Shown here piece by piece: positions 1 to 10,736 of a DNA stretch of 64,000 nt (positions within the stretch are counted from its first letter, which is position 1; each line of letters starts with the position of its first letter). Position numbers and translations under genes: made by a program. This DNA comes from QHXN01 sp963785125. GTDB taxonomy: Bacteria; Acidobacteriota; Blastocatellia; Pyrinomonadales; Pyrinomonadaceae. The notes beneath the pieces were generated by a model. It saw nothing but the letters and a program-made list of their open reading frames with translations. It had not been told where the DNA came from and made no database searches. The stretch spans positions 248,001-312,000 of the forward strand of contig CAWATU010000003.1 in NCBI GenBank assembly GCA_963785125.1, given 5' to 3'.

Positions 1-2
1 AG

Positions 3-1103
3 ACCTTACTCGACAACCCCGAGATGGTCTTGAACATGGGGCCGCAGCACCCTTCGACCCACGGCGTGCTGCGCGTCATCCTGCGCCTCGACGGCGAGAC
101 CGTCATCGACCTCGACTGCGACATCGGCTTCCTCCACCGCGGGATGGAGAAGATCGCGGAGAACCGTCTCTACCCGATGATCGCGCCCTACTGGGATCGG
201 CTCGACTACATCGCCGCCGTCTCGAACGGGCTGGTCTGGGTCGAGACCGTCGAGCAGATGCTCGGGCTCGAAGTCCCGCCGCGCGCGCACTACATCCGCG
301 TCATCCTGACGGAGCTGAACCGCATCGCGTCGCACCTGCTCTGGCTCGCGACGCACGCGCTCGACATCGGCGCCTTCACGGTGCTGCTGCACGCGCTGCG
401 CGAGCGCGAGGAGATTCTCAAGATTTTCGAGCAGCAGTTCGGCGCGCGCCTCACCTGTCACGCGTGGCGCATCGGTGGAATGCCGAACGACACCTACGAA
501 GGCTTCACCGAGGACGTGCAGCAGTTCGTCGATAACTTCCCGAATCGCATCGACCAGTACGAGACGCTGCTCTCGGAGAACCGCATCTGGCTCGGGCGGA
601 CGGTCGGCATCGGTGTCATCACGGCCGCGGACGCTATCGCCATCGGTCTCTCCGGCCCCTCCCTGCGCGGCTCGGGCGTCGCGTGGGACATCCGCAAGAG
701 CCGTCCGTACGCGGCCTACGCCGACCTCGATTTCGAGGTGCCGGTCGGCGAGAACGGCGACACTTACGACCGCTACCTCGTCCGCATCGCAGAGATGCGC
801 CAGTCGCGCCGCATCGTCCAGCAGGCTTTGAAGCAGTTGCCCGATGGCCCCGTCAACGCCAAGATTCCGAAGGTCATCAAGCCGCCCGTGGGCGACTACT
901 ACCATTCCATCGAAGGCCCGAAGGGCGAGATCGGTTGTTACTTAGTGAGCGACGGCACGAGCCGCCCGTACCGTGTTCGCGTCCGACCGCCGTGCCTCAT
1001 CAACCTCCAGGCGCTGCGGCAGATGTGCGTCGGCCACCTCGTCGCCGACGTGGTCGCCATCATCGGCACCCTCGACATCGTGCTCGGGGAAATAGACCGT
1101 TAG
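3..1103 (+). CDS. nuoD: NADH-quinone oxidoreductase subunit D (partial, 5' end outside window)
   Basis: This is the 49-kDa subunit of complex I. It sits in the peripheral arm and lines the quinone site together with NuoB. The reading frame is open from the first complete codon of the window, so the true start lies upstream; the internal ATG at 24 is not the start, because family members carry further residues before the GPQHPSTHGVLR signature seen here. The C-terminus ends in the family-typical LDIVLGEIDR. The length is otherwise normal and no frame break is seen. It is followed by a 115-bp repeat-containing gap and allA rather than nuoE. Identification is firm; only the N-terminus is missing. 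Confidence 0.96.
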   Translation, partial: TLLDNPEMVLNMGPQHPSTHGVLRVILRLDGETVIDLDCDIGFLHRGMEKIAENRLYPMIAPYWDRLDYIAAVSNGLVWVETVEQMLGLEVPPRAHYIRVILTELNRIASHLLWLATHALDIGAFTVLLHALREREEILKIFEQQFGARLTCHAWRIGGMPNDTYEGFTEDVQQFVDNFPNRIDQYETLLSENRIWLGRTVGIGVITAADAIAIGLSGPSLRGSGVAWDIRKSRPYAAYADLDFEVPVGENGDTYDRYLVRIAEMRQSRRIVQQALKQLPDGPVNAKIPKVIKPPVGDYYHSIEGPKGEIGCYLVSDGTSRPYRVRVRPPCLINLQALRQMCVGHLVADVVAIIGTLDIVLGEIDR

Positions 1104-1106
1104 TTA

Positions 1107-1213
1107 GTAAATGGTAAATGGTGAATAGTCGTTGAAAGTTTAGTGCCTTAAGTGGCAGAACGTACGCGCGGCATTCCGCAGAACCATTTACCCTTTACTA
1201 TGCACCGTTCACC
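1107..1213. repeat. Heptad-repeat inverted element between nuoD and allA
   Basis: The left part (about 1107-1130) reads as 7-nt units of type RGTAAAT/GGTGAAT. The right part (about 1183-1213) is the same type of unit on the opposite strand (ATTTACC, CTTTACT, GTTCACC). The two arms can pair imperfectly across a spacer of about 55 nt. It belongs to the element family also present at 4911, 6116, 10641, 35251 and 46658. Pairing is weaker here than at the nuoI/nuoJ copy, and no clear Shine-Dalgarno sequence precedes the left arm. Confidence 0.6.
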
Positions 1214-1218
1214 AACGC

Positions 1219-1683
1219 ATGAACATCATTCGCCTACCCGTGCAGAAGATGACGCGTGAAGCCTTCGCGCCGTATGGAGTGCTGCTCGACCGGCGCGGCT
1301 CCATCGACGTGGACATCGGGATGGGCGTGCCGAGCATCACGGGCGCGACGGCCGACCCGCGCCCCTTCAAGTTTGACTTCATGGCGCGCCACCGCCACAC
1401 GATGCAGGTCTTCTCGCCGCTCGCAGGCTCGCAGGCCGTCATCTGCGTGGCGCCGCCCAACGGGCTCGACGCGCCAGACGCCGACAAGGTCGTCGCTTTC
1501 CTCGTCGAAGGTCGGCTCCCTTACGCGTACTTCCGCGGCACATGGCACACGCCGCCCTTCGCCAACGGCGAGTGGTACTCCTACCTCGTCGTGGATCGCA
1601 AGGGCACGCTCGACGAAGACCTTGAGCTGGTGGACATGCGGGCCGCGCGCGGCTGCACGTTCGAGATAGACGTAACGGGGTGA
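1219..1683 (+). CDS. allA: Ureidoglycolate lyase family protein
   Basis: A 154-residue protein matching the ureidoglycolate lyase (AllA) family, cupin-fold enzymes that split ureidoglycolate to glyoxylate and urea in purine (allantoin) breakdown. The family-like stretch RHRHTMQVFSPLAGSQAV lies near residue 55 and is followed by the GTWHTPPF segment typical of the second half of the fold. Length is close to the usual 160 residues. The stop overlaps the next gene by 4 nt, so the two are probably co-transcribed. It stands alone here without allantoinase or allantoate genes, although a molybdenum hydroxylase of xanthine dehydrogenase type lies 40 kb away. Substrate assignment by family only. Confidence 0.8.
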   Translation: MNIIRLPVQKMTREAFAPYGVLLDRRGSIDVDIGMGVPSITGATADPRPFKFDFMARHRHTMQVFSPLAGSQAVICVAPPNGLDAPDADKVVAFLVEGRLPYAYFRGTWHTPPFANGEWYSYLVVDRKGTLDEDLELVDMRAARGCTFEIDVTG

Positions 1684-2951
1684 AGATGCAGAGGCGCATG
1701 GGAAGGACGGTGTCGAGACTCGCGGGCGCAGCGGCGCTCGCGCTCCTCTGCGACGCCGCCGCGCACGCACAAAGGCGCGCCGCGCAGTGCAACGCGCCGA
1801 TGAGCGCGCCCGTCTCCTTCGTTCCGCTCCCGGGCCGCCCCTTCAGCACCGTCTCTTCGCCCGATGGCTGCTGGCTCTTCGTCTCCGTCGCGAGTTCCGA
1901 CCCCGGCTCGGCCAACGGCATCGCGCTGCTCAGGCGACGCGGCGGGGCCATCACGCTGGAAAAAGTGTTCCCGGTCGAGGCCCAACCGGCGGGCATGACC
2001 CTGACGCGCGACGGCAAGCTGCTCGTCGTCGCGGGCGGCGACCACGTCGTCTTTCTGGATGCGGCGCGCATGACCGGCGGCGGCGACCCCATCCTCGGCC
2101 GCATCAGGGACGGCGACTCTCCGGGCAGCGTCTACGTCAACACGACGGCCGACGGCCGCCTCCTCTTCGTCAGCGACGAGCGCGCGCAGGCCGTCACCGT
2201 CATCAACCTGCGAAAGGCGCGCGCCGAGGGGTTCAAAGAGACGGCCATCGTCGGCAGGATTCCCGTCGGCCGCGCGCCCATCGCGCTCACGTTCTCGCCG
2301 GACGGGCGCTGGCTCTACACGACCAGCCAGATCGCGCCCGAGTCTTACGGCTGGCCCGTCGAGTGCAAGCCCGAGGGCGCCGACCCTGCGAACGCGCAGC
2401 CGCGTAACCCGCAGGGCGCAATCATCGTCGTGGACGTGTCGAAGGCCGCCGCCGACCCCGCGAACTCCGTCGCCGCGCGCGTGCAGGCCGGCTGCAACCC
2501 CGTCCGGCTCGCCATCTCGCCCGACGGTACTCGCGCCTACGTCACCGCGCGCAACAGCAACGCGCTGCTCGCGTTCGACACGGCGAAGTTCCACACGGAC
2601 GCCGCACACGCGCGCGTCGGCACTGTGCCGGTCGGCAGCTCGCCCGTGGGCGTGGCGGTCGTGAACAAAGGCCGGCAGGTCGTCGTCTCCAACTCGAACC
2701 GCTTCGCGCGCGACCAGACGGTGCGGCAGACGCTGACGGTCATCGACGCGGCGCGCGTCGGCGAGGGCGCGGCGGCCATTCTGGGGAGCGTCCCGGCCGG
2801 CCTCTTCCCGCGCGAGTTCGGGCGTTCGCCCGACGGGCAGACGCTCTTCGTCTCGAACTACATCTCCAGCGAACTGGAAGTGATAGACCTCAAGCGCATG
2901 CCGGTCGAGCGCGGCACGGCCGGCGGAGGGGCGCCGACGAAAAATCAATGA
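1680..2951 (+). CDS. Secreted YVTN-type beta-propeller protein
   Basis: A 423-residue protein with an N-terminal signal peptide (basic start, hydrophobic stretch, cleavage near AHAQ at about residue 31). The mature part is made of beta-propeller blades with repeated SPDG-R-LY/F-V motifs (for example SPDGRWLYTTS, SPDGTRAYVTARN, SPDGQTLFVSNY). These resemble YncE/lactonase-like YVTN repeat proteins. The GTG at 1680 overlaps the allA stop; an ATG at 1686 is an alternative. The stop overlaps the nuoH start by 4 nt, which places this gene inside the nuo transcript. A role in complex I is not indicated by the sequence, and the specific function is unknown. Confidence 0.85.
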   Translation: MKMQRRMGRTVSRLAGAAALALLCDAAAHAQRRAAQCNAPMSAPVSFVPLPGRPFSTVSSPDGCWLFVSVASSDPGSANGIALLRRRGGAITLEKVFPVEAQPAGMTLTRDGKLLVVAGGDHVVFLDAARMTGGGDPILGRIRDGDSPGSVYVNTTADGRLLFVSDERAQAVTVINLRKARAEGFKETAIVGRIPVGRAPIALTFSPDGRWLYTTSQIAPESYGWPVECKPEGADPANAQPRNPQGAIIVVDVSKAAADPANSVAARVQAGCNPVRLAISPDGTRAYVTARNSNALLAFDTAKFHTDAAHARVGTVPVGSSPVGVAVVNKGRQVVVSNSNRFARDQTVRQTLTVIDAARVGEGAAAILGSVPAGLFPREFGRSPDGQTLFVSNYISSELEVIDLKRMPVERGTAGGGAPTKNQ

Positions 2952-4342
2952 CGAGCACGTTCGCACTCTTCGCACCACCCAGTTTTCTCGACGATCTCCT
3001 GCTGAGATTCTTCGGCGAGGAGACGGTCAACTACGTCGTCTGGCCGTTCATACAGATCGGCGCGGTCATCACGCTGATCGCCGTGTGGGCGCTCTACGCG
3101 AGCTATCTGGAGCGGAAGATTTCCGCGTTCATGCAGGCGCGCCTCGGGCCGATGCGCGTGGGCAAGTGGGGCCTCTTGCAGCCCATCGCCGACGCCGTCA
3201 AGCTCCTCACCAAAGAAGACCTCGTGCCGGAGAAGGCCGACCCGTACATCTTCCGTTACGCGCCCTACATTTCGGTGGCGGCGACGTTCATCACCTTCGC
3301 GGTCGTGCCGTTCGCGCCGAACTGGGGCGTGATTACGGACGTGAACATCGGGCTGCTCTTCGTCCTCTCGATCTCTTCGGTGGGCGTGCTCGCGCTCATC
3401 CTCGCCGGCTGGTCCTCGAACTCGAAGTATGCGCTCCTCGGCGGTCTGCGCTCGTCGGCGCAGATGGTCTCGTACGAGGTCGCGATGGGGCTCTCGCTCA
3501 TCGGCGCACTGATGTTCGCGCGGACGCTCTCTCTATCCGGCATCACGACGGCGCAGGCGTCCGACTCGGTCTGGTTCATCTTCTACCAGCCGCTCGCCTT
3601 CGTCATCTTCCTCATCAGCGGCATCGCCGAGAACAACCGCGCGCCCTTCGACCTGCCCGAGGCCGAGTCGGAACTGGTCGCGGGCTTCCACACGGAATAT
3701 TCGGGGATGCGCTGGTCGCTCTTCTTCATGGCCGAGTACGCGGCGATGGTGGTGGTCGCGGCCGTGGCGACGACCGTCTTTCTGGGCGGCTGGTACTTCC
3801 CCGGCGTGCTCTGGCTCGCGGGCGGCTACGGCAATCTCTACGTCGTCCTGAGCCTCGTCGTCTTCATTCTGAAGATGGCGGTGCTGCTCTATCTCTACTT
3901 CTGGCTGCGCTGGACGTTCCCACGCTATCGTTACGACCAGTTGATGGACTTAGGTTGGAAGTGGATGATTCCGGCCTCGCTCCTCAACATCGTCTGGACG
4001 GGCGTGACGGTCTTCGTCGTGCAGGCTCTCCACGCCTCGCGCGACGGCGCGGCCGGTTCCGTGGCGCGCGGCCTCAACTATCTCTTCGGCGCGGGCGAGG
4101 GTGACAACCGCTTTGTCGAATCTCTGTCGCGCGGGGTCAACCTGATGCCCGCGGGTAAGCTCGTCGCCGTCGTGCTGGGCTTCGCGGGGCTCTTCGTCGG
4201 GGCGCTCTTCCTCGGCTACCTCAACCGCCACTCGCGCGACTTCAACCTCAAGAAGCAGCGGCGGGAGATACGGCTCGTGGACGTGCCGAAGGGCGCGCCC
4301 GCGGTCGCGACGACGGCCGCCCCTGCGGCCGACAATGCATGA
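2948..4342 (+). CDS. nuoH: NADH-quinone oxidoreductase subunit H
   Basis: The membrane subunit of complex I that joins the peripheral arm to the antiporter-like subunits and forms part of the quinone chamber. Family signatures are present: YLERKISAFMQARLGP near residue 55, and the loop NNRAPFDLPEAESELVAG near residue 230 followed by the GMRWSLFFMAEY segment. About eight membrane helices are visible. At 464 residues it is longer than many homologues because of an extra helix and a charged tail after residue 400. The start codon overlaps the stop of the upstream propeller gene (ATGA). No break in frame. Confidence 0.96.
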   Translation: MTSTFALFAPPSFLDDLLLRFFGEETVNYVVWPFIQIGAVITLIAVWALYASYLERKISAFMQARLGPMRVGKWGLLQPIADAVKLLTKEDLVPEKADPYIFRYAPYISVAATFITFAVVPFAPNWGVITDVNIGLLFVLSISSVGVLALILAGWSSNSKYALLGGLRSSAQMVSYEVAMGLSLIGALMFARTLSLSGITTAQASDSVWFIFYQPLAFVIFLISGIAENNRAPFDLPEAESELVAGFHTEYSGMRWSLFFMAEYAAMVVVAAVATTVFLGGWYFPGVLWLAGGYGNLYVVLSLVVFILKMAVLLYLYFWLRWTFPRYRYDQLMDLGWKWMIPASLLNIVWTGVTVFVVQALHASRDGAAGSVARGLNYLFGAGEGDNRFVESLSRGVNLMPAGKLVAVVLGFAGLFVGALFLGYLNRHSRDFNLKKQRREIRLVDVPKGAPAVATTAAPAADNA

Positions 4343-4370
4343 ATCACCGAGGGGTCGTTGGAGAGGTCGT

Positions 4371-4904
4371 ATGCCTTTAGTAAAAGTTCCGCAGGCCGCT
4401 TGGGGGGAGAGGCTGAAGCGCTTCTTTCTGGCGGACATGTTCAAGGGGATGTGGCTGACGCTGAAGTACAACATCGGCGCGTTGAGGGACAAGAACTCCG
4501 TCAGCGGCTACGGCATCTACACCGAGCAGTACCCCAGCGTCAGGCCGCAGGTGGCGCCGCGCTTCCACGGTGCGCCGCGCCTGAACATGGACCCGGAGAC
4601 GCACGAAAGTCTGTGCATCGCCTGCAACCTCTGCGCGCTGGCCTGCCCCGAGGACTGCATCGACGTGATCGCGATGGACATCGAGATGACGGTCGGCGGC
4701 AAGCCGCGCAAGAAGAAGGTGCTCGACGAGTTCATCTTCGACACCTCGCGCTGCATGTTCTGCGCGCTCTGCCAGGAGGCGTGCCCCACGGCCTGCCTGG
4801 AACTGACGCAGGAGTTCGAGCTTGCCACCTACTCGCGCGCCGGCTTCGTCTGGAACCGCGAGATGCTTGAGCAGGGGCGCGAGTCAAGAAAGTTCGAAGC
4901 TTAG
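4371..4904 (+). CDS. nuoI: NADH-quinone oxidoreductase subunit I (two 4Fe-4S clusters)
   Basis: The ferredoxin-like subunit that carries clusters N6a and N6b and passes electrons toward NuoB. Two Cys-rich motifs are visible: CIACNLCALACPEDC starting near residue 82 and CMFCALCQEACPTAC starting near residue 128, each of the C-x2-C-x2-C-x3-C type. The ATG at 4371 is preferred over an upstream in-frame ATG at 4335, because a GGAGAGG sequence lies just upstream and the product (177 residues) then matches family length. The gene ends with a stop that overlaps an AGGAGGG sequence, discussed with the following repeat. Confidence 0.96.
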   Translation: MPLVKVPQAAWGERLKRFFLADMFKGMWLTLKYNIGALRDKNSVSGYGIYTEQYPSVRPQVAPRFHGAPRLNMDPETHESLCIACNLCALACPEDCIDVIAMDIEMTVGGKPRKKKVLDEFIFDTSRCMFCALCQEACPTACLELTQEFELATYSRAGFVWNREMLEQGRESRKFEA

Positions 4905-5003
4905 GAGGGAAGTACTGAGTGCTGAAGACTGAGGACTGAGTAAAAACAAGGCCCCCGTCTTCCACTCAGCCCTTAGTCTTCAGCACTCAGTACTCAAATT
5001 ATG
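4904..5003 (+). promoter_or_regulatory. Ribosome binding site split from the nuoJ start by a hairpin
   Basis: A strong GGAGGG lies at 4904-4909, directly after (overlapping) the nuoI stop. The hairpin 4911-4994 follows at once, and then only CAAATT separates it from the nuoJ ATG at 5001. If the stem forms, the distance from the Shine-Dalgarno sequence to the ATG is about 7 unpaired bases, which is optimal. If it does not form, the distance is over 90 nt. No other ribosome binding site is seen before nuoJ. The functional reading is inference. Confidence 0.55.
4911..4994. repeat. Heptad-repeat hairpin between nuoI and nuoJ
   Basis: Two 31-nt arms (4911-4941 and 4964-4994) are reverse complements apart from two positions, with a 22-nt loop. 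Each arm is a run of 7-nt units: AGTACTG, AGTGCTG, AAGACTG, AGGACTG on the left, and the complement of AGTACTG, AGTGCTG, AAGACTA, AGGGCTG on the right. The repeat unit differs from those of sister elements at 1107, 6116 and 10641, but the 7-nt period and the hairpin architecture are the same. It would form a very stable stem in the nuo mRNA. Confidence 0.88.
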
Positions 5004-5699
5004 GTCTTATCCGGCTGGGAAAGCGTCTTCTTCTGGGTCTTCGCGCTGGCGGCGCTGGTGGCGGGGCTGCTGACGGTGATGGCGCGCAACGCCGTCCACT
5101 CGGCGCTCTTCCTCATCTCGGCGCTCGTCTCGGTGGCGGCGCTCTTCGTGCTCCTCGGCGCGGAGTTCCTCGCGGGCGTGCAGATTCTCGTCTACGTCGG
5201 CGGCGTGATGGTGCTGTTCCTCTTCGTCATCATGCTCGTCAACGTCTCGGCCGAGGAGCGCGGGAGCGAGGAGCTGTTCAACCGCTCGGGGCAGGTGACG
5301 GCCGCCATCTGCTTCGTCGCGCTGCTCGTCCTCGGCCTCTTCTACGCCATCAACCAGTCGGCCGGTCACTTCGCGCCCGACGCCGACGCGCGAGCCGTCT
5401 CGCGGAGCGACGTTGCGGCCACCAGCATGCGCAACGCCGAGACGCGCGTCTCGAAAATCTCCGCGGACACGCAACTCGTGGGCGCGAGCCTCTACCGCTT
5501 CGGCGCGCTCCCGTTCGAGATTGCGAGCGTGCTGCTGCTGGTCGCCATCGTCGGCTCGGTGCTGCTCGCGCGCACGTCGAAGCAGGAGTTGGCGGCCGAC
5601 GACGTTGACCCGCAAGTTATCCCGGAGCTTTCGGCCGCGGGCGAGCTGACGCCGGCCGAGATCGAGGCCGCCTCGCGCACGCACGCCGCAGAGGTCTGA
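5001..5699 (+). CDS. nuoJ: NADH-quinone oxidoreductase subunit J
   Basis: A membrane subunit of the proton-pumping arm of complex I, 232 residues with five predicted helices. The conserved segment GAEFLAGVQILVYVGGVMVLFLFVIML (quoted here only by its ends, GAEFLAG and YVGGVMVLFLF) near residues 55-80 includes the pi-bulge helix typical of NuoJ. A long hydrophilic loop of about 45 residues precedes the last helix, and a charged tail follows it. The start is fixed by the preceding hairpin-separated ribosome binding site. The gap to nuoK is only 15 nt, so they are co-transcribed. Confidence 0.95.
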   Translation: MVLSGWESVFFWVFALAALVAGLLTVMARNAVHSALFLISALVSVAALFVLLGAEFLAGVQILVYVGGVMVLFLFVIMLVNVSAEERGSEELFNRSGQVTAAICFVALLVLGLFYAINQSAGHFAPDADARAVSRSDVAATSMRNAETRVSKISADTQLVGASLYRFGALPFEIASVLLLVAIVGSVLLARTSKQELAADDVDPQVIPELSAAGELTPAEIEAASRTHAAEV

Positions 5700-5714
5700 G
5701 CGGAGTCAGAGACT

Positions 5715-6119
5715 ATGAACATCCTTTTCACACCGGCGCTCGCGCTCCTACAGGGGGGCGCCTGGGAGAACATGAAGCAGGGGGTTCTGCACCCCGACCT
5801 CTCGAAGTTCCTCATCATCGGGGCGCTGCTCTTCACCATCGGCGTGGCCGGCGTGCTGACGCGCCGCAACATCATCATCATCTTCATGTCGATAGAGCTG
5901 ATCCTGAACGCGGCGAACCTGAACTTCATCGCCTTCTCGCGCTACCTGCTGGAGGCGGGCGGCCCGAACGCCGCGAACGCCGTCGCCGGTCAGGTCTTCA
6001 CGGTCTTCATCATCGTCGTCGCCGCCGCCGAGGCGGCCATCGGCCTCGGCCTCGTCATCGCGCTCTACCGCAACCGCGAGACGATCTTCGTGGACAAGAT
6101 TAATCTCTTGAAGTGGTAA
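5715..6119 (+). CDS. nuoK: NADH-quinone oxidoreductase subunit K
   Basis: The small three-helix antiporter-like subunit (MrpC family). The signature RRNIIIIFMSIELILNAANL contains the conserved membrane Glu, and a second family segment reading VAAAEAAIGLGLVIALYR follows. From ATG 5715 the protein has 134 residues, about 30 more than usual; the in-frame ATG at 5772 would give a 115-residue product. The last codons run into the heptad element that precedes nuoL. Confidence 0.95.
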   Translation: MNILFTPALALLQGGAWENMKQGVLHPDLSKFLIIGALLFTIGVAGVLTRRNIIIIFMSIELILNAANLNFIAFSRYLLEAGGPNAANAVAGQVFTVFIIVVAAAEAAIGLGLVIALYRNRETIFVDKINLLKW

Positions 6120-6180
6120 ATAGTGAATAGTAAACAGTGAATGGAGAGAGTCGTTCTTTCCATTCACCATTCACTGAAAC
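6116..6180. repeat. Heptad-repeat inverted element between nuoK and nuoL
   Basis: The left side (6116-6149) is a run of 7-nt units such as AGTGAAT, AGTAAAC, GGTAAAT. The right side (6155-6180) is the complementary series (ATTCACC, ATTCACT). The best pairing is about 6129-6149 with 6155-6175 with four mismatches, plus an alternative perfect 10-bp stem (6134-6143 with 6167-6176). The repeat unit is similar to the one at 1107. The nuoK stop codon lies within the first unit, and the nuoL ATG follows 2 nt after the right side. Confidence 0.75.
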
Positions 6181-6182
6181 TT

Positions 6183-8909
<2,727 letters not shown>

Positions 8910-8946
8910 GTTCGCGGCGGGCCGGGTCCCGCCCCCGGGGTGCATA

Positions 8947-10656
8947 GTGAAAATTCCCTACCTCCTTTCGCTCGTCACGTGGCTGCCGGCGGTCGGCGCA
9001 ATCATCATCCTGTTCCTTTTCAAGAAGGGGCAGGAGGGCGCCATCAAGCGTTTCGCCACCGCGTGGTTCGCGCTCGCCTTCCTGGTCTCGCTGGCTCTCC
9101 TAGGTTACGACCGCAACGCGGGCGGCTTCCAGTTCCTCGAAGACTGCGAGTGGATTCCGGTCATCGGCGCGCGCTACCAGATGGCGGCCGACGGCGTGGC
9201 CGTGCTGTTGATACTGCTGACGACGCTGCTGGGCTGCATCGCCTCGCTCTCGTCGTGGGAGTACATCCAGAAGCGCGAGAAGGAGTACTACGTCCTTTTG
9301 CTGCTGTTGCAGACCTCGGTGCTCGGCGTCTTCTGCGCGGGCGACCTCTTCCTCTTCTTTCTCTTCTTCGAGGTCTCGTTGGTGCCGATGTACTTCCTCA
9401 TCGGCATCTGGGGCGGCGAGCGGCGTCTGTACGCGGCCATCAAGTTCTTCCTCTACACGCTGGTCGGGTCGGTGGGGCTGCTGCTCGGCATCATCAAGAT
9501 GTACTTCCTGACGCAGGACGCCGCGCTCGTCGGCGCGATTACGCCCGCGACGAAGGCGCTCGTGGCCGGCATGGGCAACGGCGACGCGCTGGCGATGCTC
9601 AACAACAGTTTCACGCTGGCGCAGCAGAACGGCACCGGCACCTTCAACATCATGTTCATGCAGGCGCTCGGGTCGGCCATCCCGATGGGGACGATGCAGG
9701 TGCTCCTCTTCTTTGCCTTCGCCATCGGCTTCGCGATCAAGGTGCCGATGTGGCCGTTCCATACGTGGCTCCCGGACGCGCACGTCGAGGCGCCGACGGC
9801 CGGCTCCGTCATCCTCGCCGGCGTCCTGCTCAAACTCGGCACGTACGGCTTCTTCCGCTTCAACCTGCCGTTCTTCCCGAAGGCTTCCATCGACCAGACC
9901 TACTTCTGGAACGGCGCCTTCGGCGTGCGCAACGTGATGGTCGTTCTCGCCATCATCAGCATTATCTACGGCGCGCTGGCGGCGATGTACTTCGTCGTCA
10001 AGCGCGACGGCGACGTGAAGAAACTCGTTGCCTACTCGTCGGTCTCCTCGATGGGCGTGGTGATGCTCGGGCTCTTCGCGGCGAACCCGAACGGGGTCAA
10101 CGGCGCCGTGCTCCACATGATCAACCACGGCATCTACTCGGGGGCGCTCTTCCTGCTCGTCGGCATCATCTACGAGCGCAGGCACACGCGCGCCGTCAGC
10201 GAGTTCGGCGGGCTCTCGCACGTGATGCCCGGCTACGCCGCGGTCTTTCTCGCGATGGCGATGACGGCGATAGGGCTCCCGCTGCTCTGCGTCTTCATCT
10301 CGGAGTTCCTCGCCATGCGGGGTGCGTTTGAGGCGAACCCGTACTGGGCGGGCTGGGCGGCGCTCGGGATTATCCTGAACGCGGGTTACATGCTCTGGCT
10401 CTACCAGCGGATGTTCTTCGGCAACATCGACAACCCGAAGAACGAATCGCTCAAAGACCTGAAGGGGCGCGAGTGGGCGTACATGGTGCCGCTCCTCGTC
10501 ATGTCGCTCTGGATCGGCGTCTATCCGAAGCCCTTCCTCGACTTCATCCAGAAGCCGGTCGCCGCCCTCGTCAAACACGTTCGCCCCGACTACCCCGTCA
10601 ACCCGGCCGCGCCCGCGCGCGCGCCGCAGACGGCGAAGGTAAATGATGAACGATGA
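8947..10656 (+). CDS. nuoM: NADH-quinone oxidoreductase subunit M
   Basis: An antiporter-like subunit of complex I (ND4 family), 569 residues with about 14 helices. Conserved blocks include FFEVSLVPMYFLIGIWGG near residue 140 (membrane Glu), FAIKVPMWPFHTWLPDAHVE near residue 260 and MINHGIYSGALFLLVG near residue 390. The start is a GTG at 8947, with a GGGG stretch just upstream. The last residues (KVNDER) are encoded by the first units of the heptad element that lies between this gene and nuoN, so the element has been captured as coding sequence. Confidence 0.95.
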   Translation: MKIPYLLSLVTWLPAVGAIIILFLFKKGQEGAIKRFATAWFALAFLVSLALLGYDRNAGGFQFLEDCEWIPVIGARYQMAADGVAVLLILLTTLLGCIASLSSWEYIQKREKEYYVLLLLLQTSVLGVFCAGDLFLFFLFFEVSLVPMYFLIGIWGGERRLYAAIKFFLYTLVGSVGLLLGIIKMYFLTQDAALVGAITPATKALVAGMGNGDALAMLNNSFTLAQQNGTGTFNIMFMQALGSAIPMGTMQVLLFFAFAIGFAIKVPMWPFHTWLPDAHVEAPTAGSVILAGVLLKLGTYGFFRFNLPFFPKASIDQTYFWNGAFGVRNVMVVLAIISIIYGALAAMYFVVKRDGDVKKLVAYSSVSSMGVVMLGLFAANPNGVNGAVLHMINHGIYSGALFLLVGIIYERRHTRAVSEFGGLSHVMPGYAAVFLAMAMTAIGLPLLCVFISEFLAMRGAFEANPYWAGWAALGIILNAGYMLWLYQRMFFGNIDNPKNESLKDLKGREWAYMVPLLVMSLWIGVYPKPFLDFIQKPVAALVKHVRPDYPVNPAAPARAPQTAKVNDER

Positions 10657-10736
10657 ATGCGGAATGATGAATTTTATGCGGCCACTCTCCTGATATTCAT
10701 CACTCATCATTCAGCATTCATCATTTAACTCTTATG
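10635..10736 (+). promoter_or_regulatory. Probable ribosome binding site split from the nuoN start by a hairpin
   Basis: GAAGGT at 10635-10640 is the best Shine-Dalgarno match before nuoN. The hairpin 10641-10726 follows immediately, and AACTCTT then leads to the ATG at 10734. With the stem folded, the spacer is about 8 nt, the same arrangement as at nuoJ. The match is weaker than the GGAGGG at nuoJ, so confidence is lower. Confidence 0.4.
10641..10726. repeat. Heptad-repeat hairpin between nuoM and nuoN
   Basis: Two 32-nt arms (10641-10672 and 10695-10726) pair with five mismatches around a 22-nt loop. The repeat unit is GAATGAT: the left arm reads AAATGAT, GAACGAT, GAATGCG, GAATGAT, and the right arm is the complement of AAATGAT, GAATGCT, GAATGAT, GAGTGAT. 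Unit length, arm length and loop length match the nuoI/nuoJ element although the sequence is different. The first 16 nt of the left arm also encode the C-terminus and stop of NuoM. Confidence 0.87.

Noticed and set aside
6141..6182. In-frame ATG at 6141 as the nuoL start
   Set aside because: The extra 14 residues would come from the heptad element and are not part of the NuoL family N-terminus.
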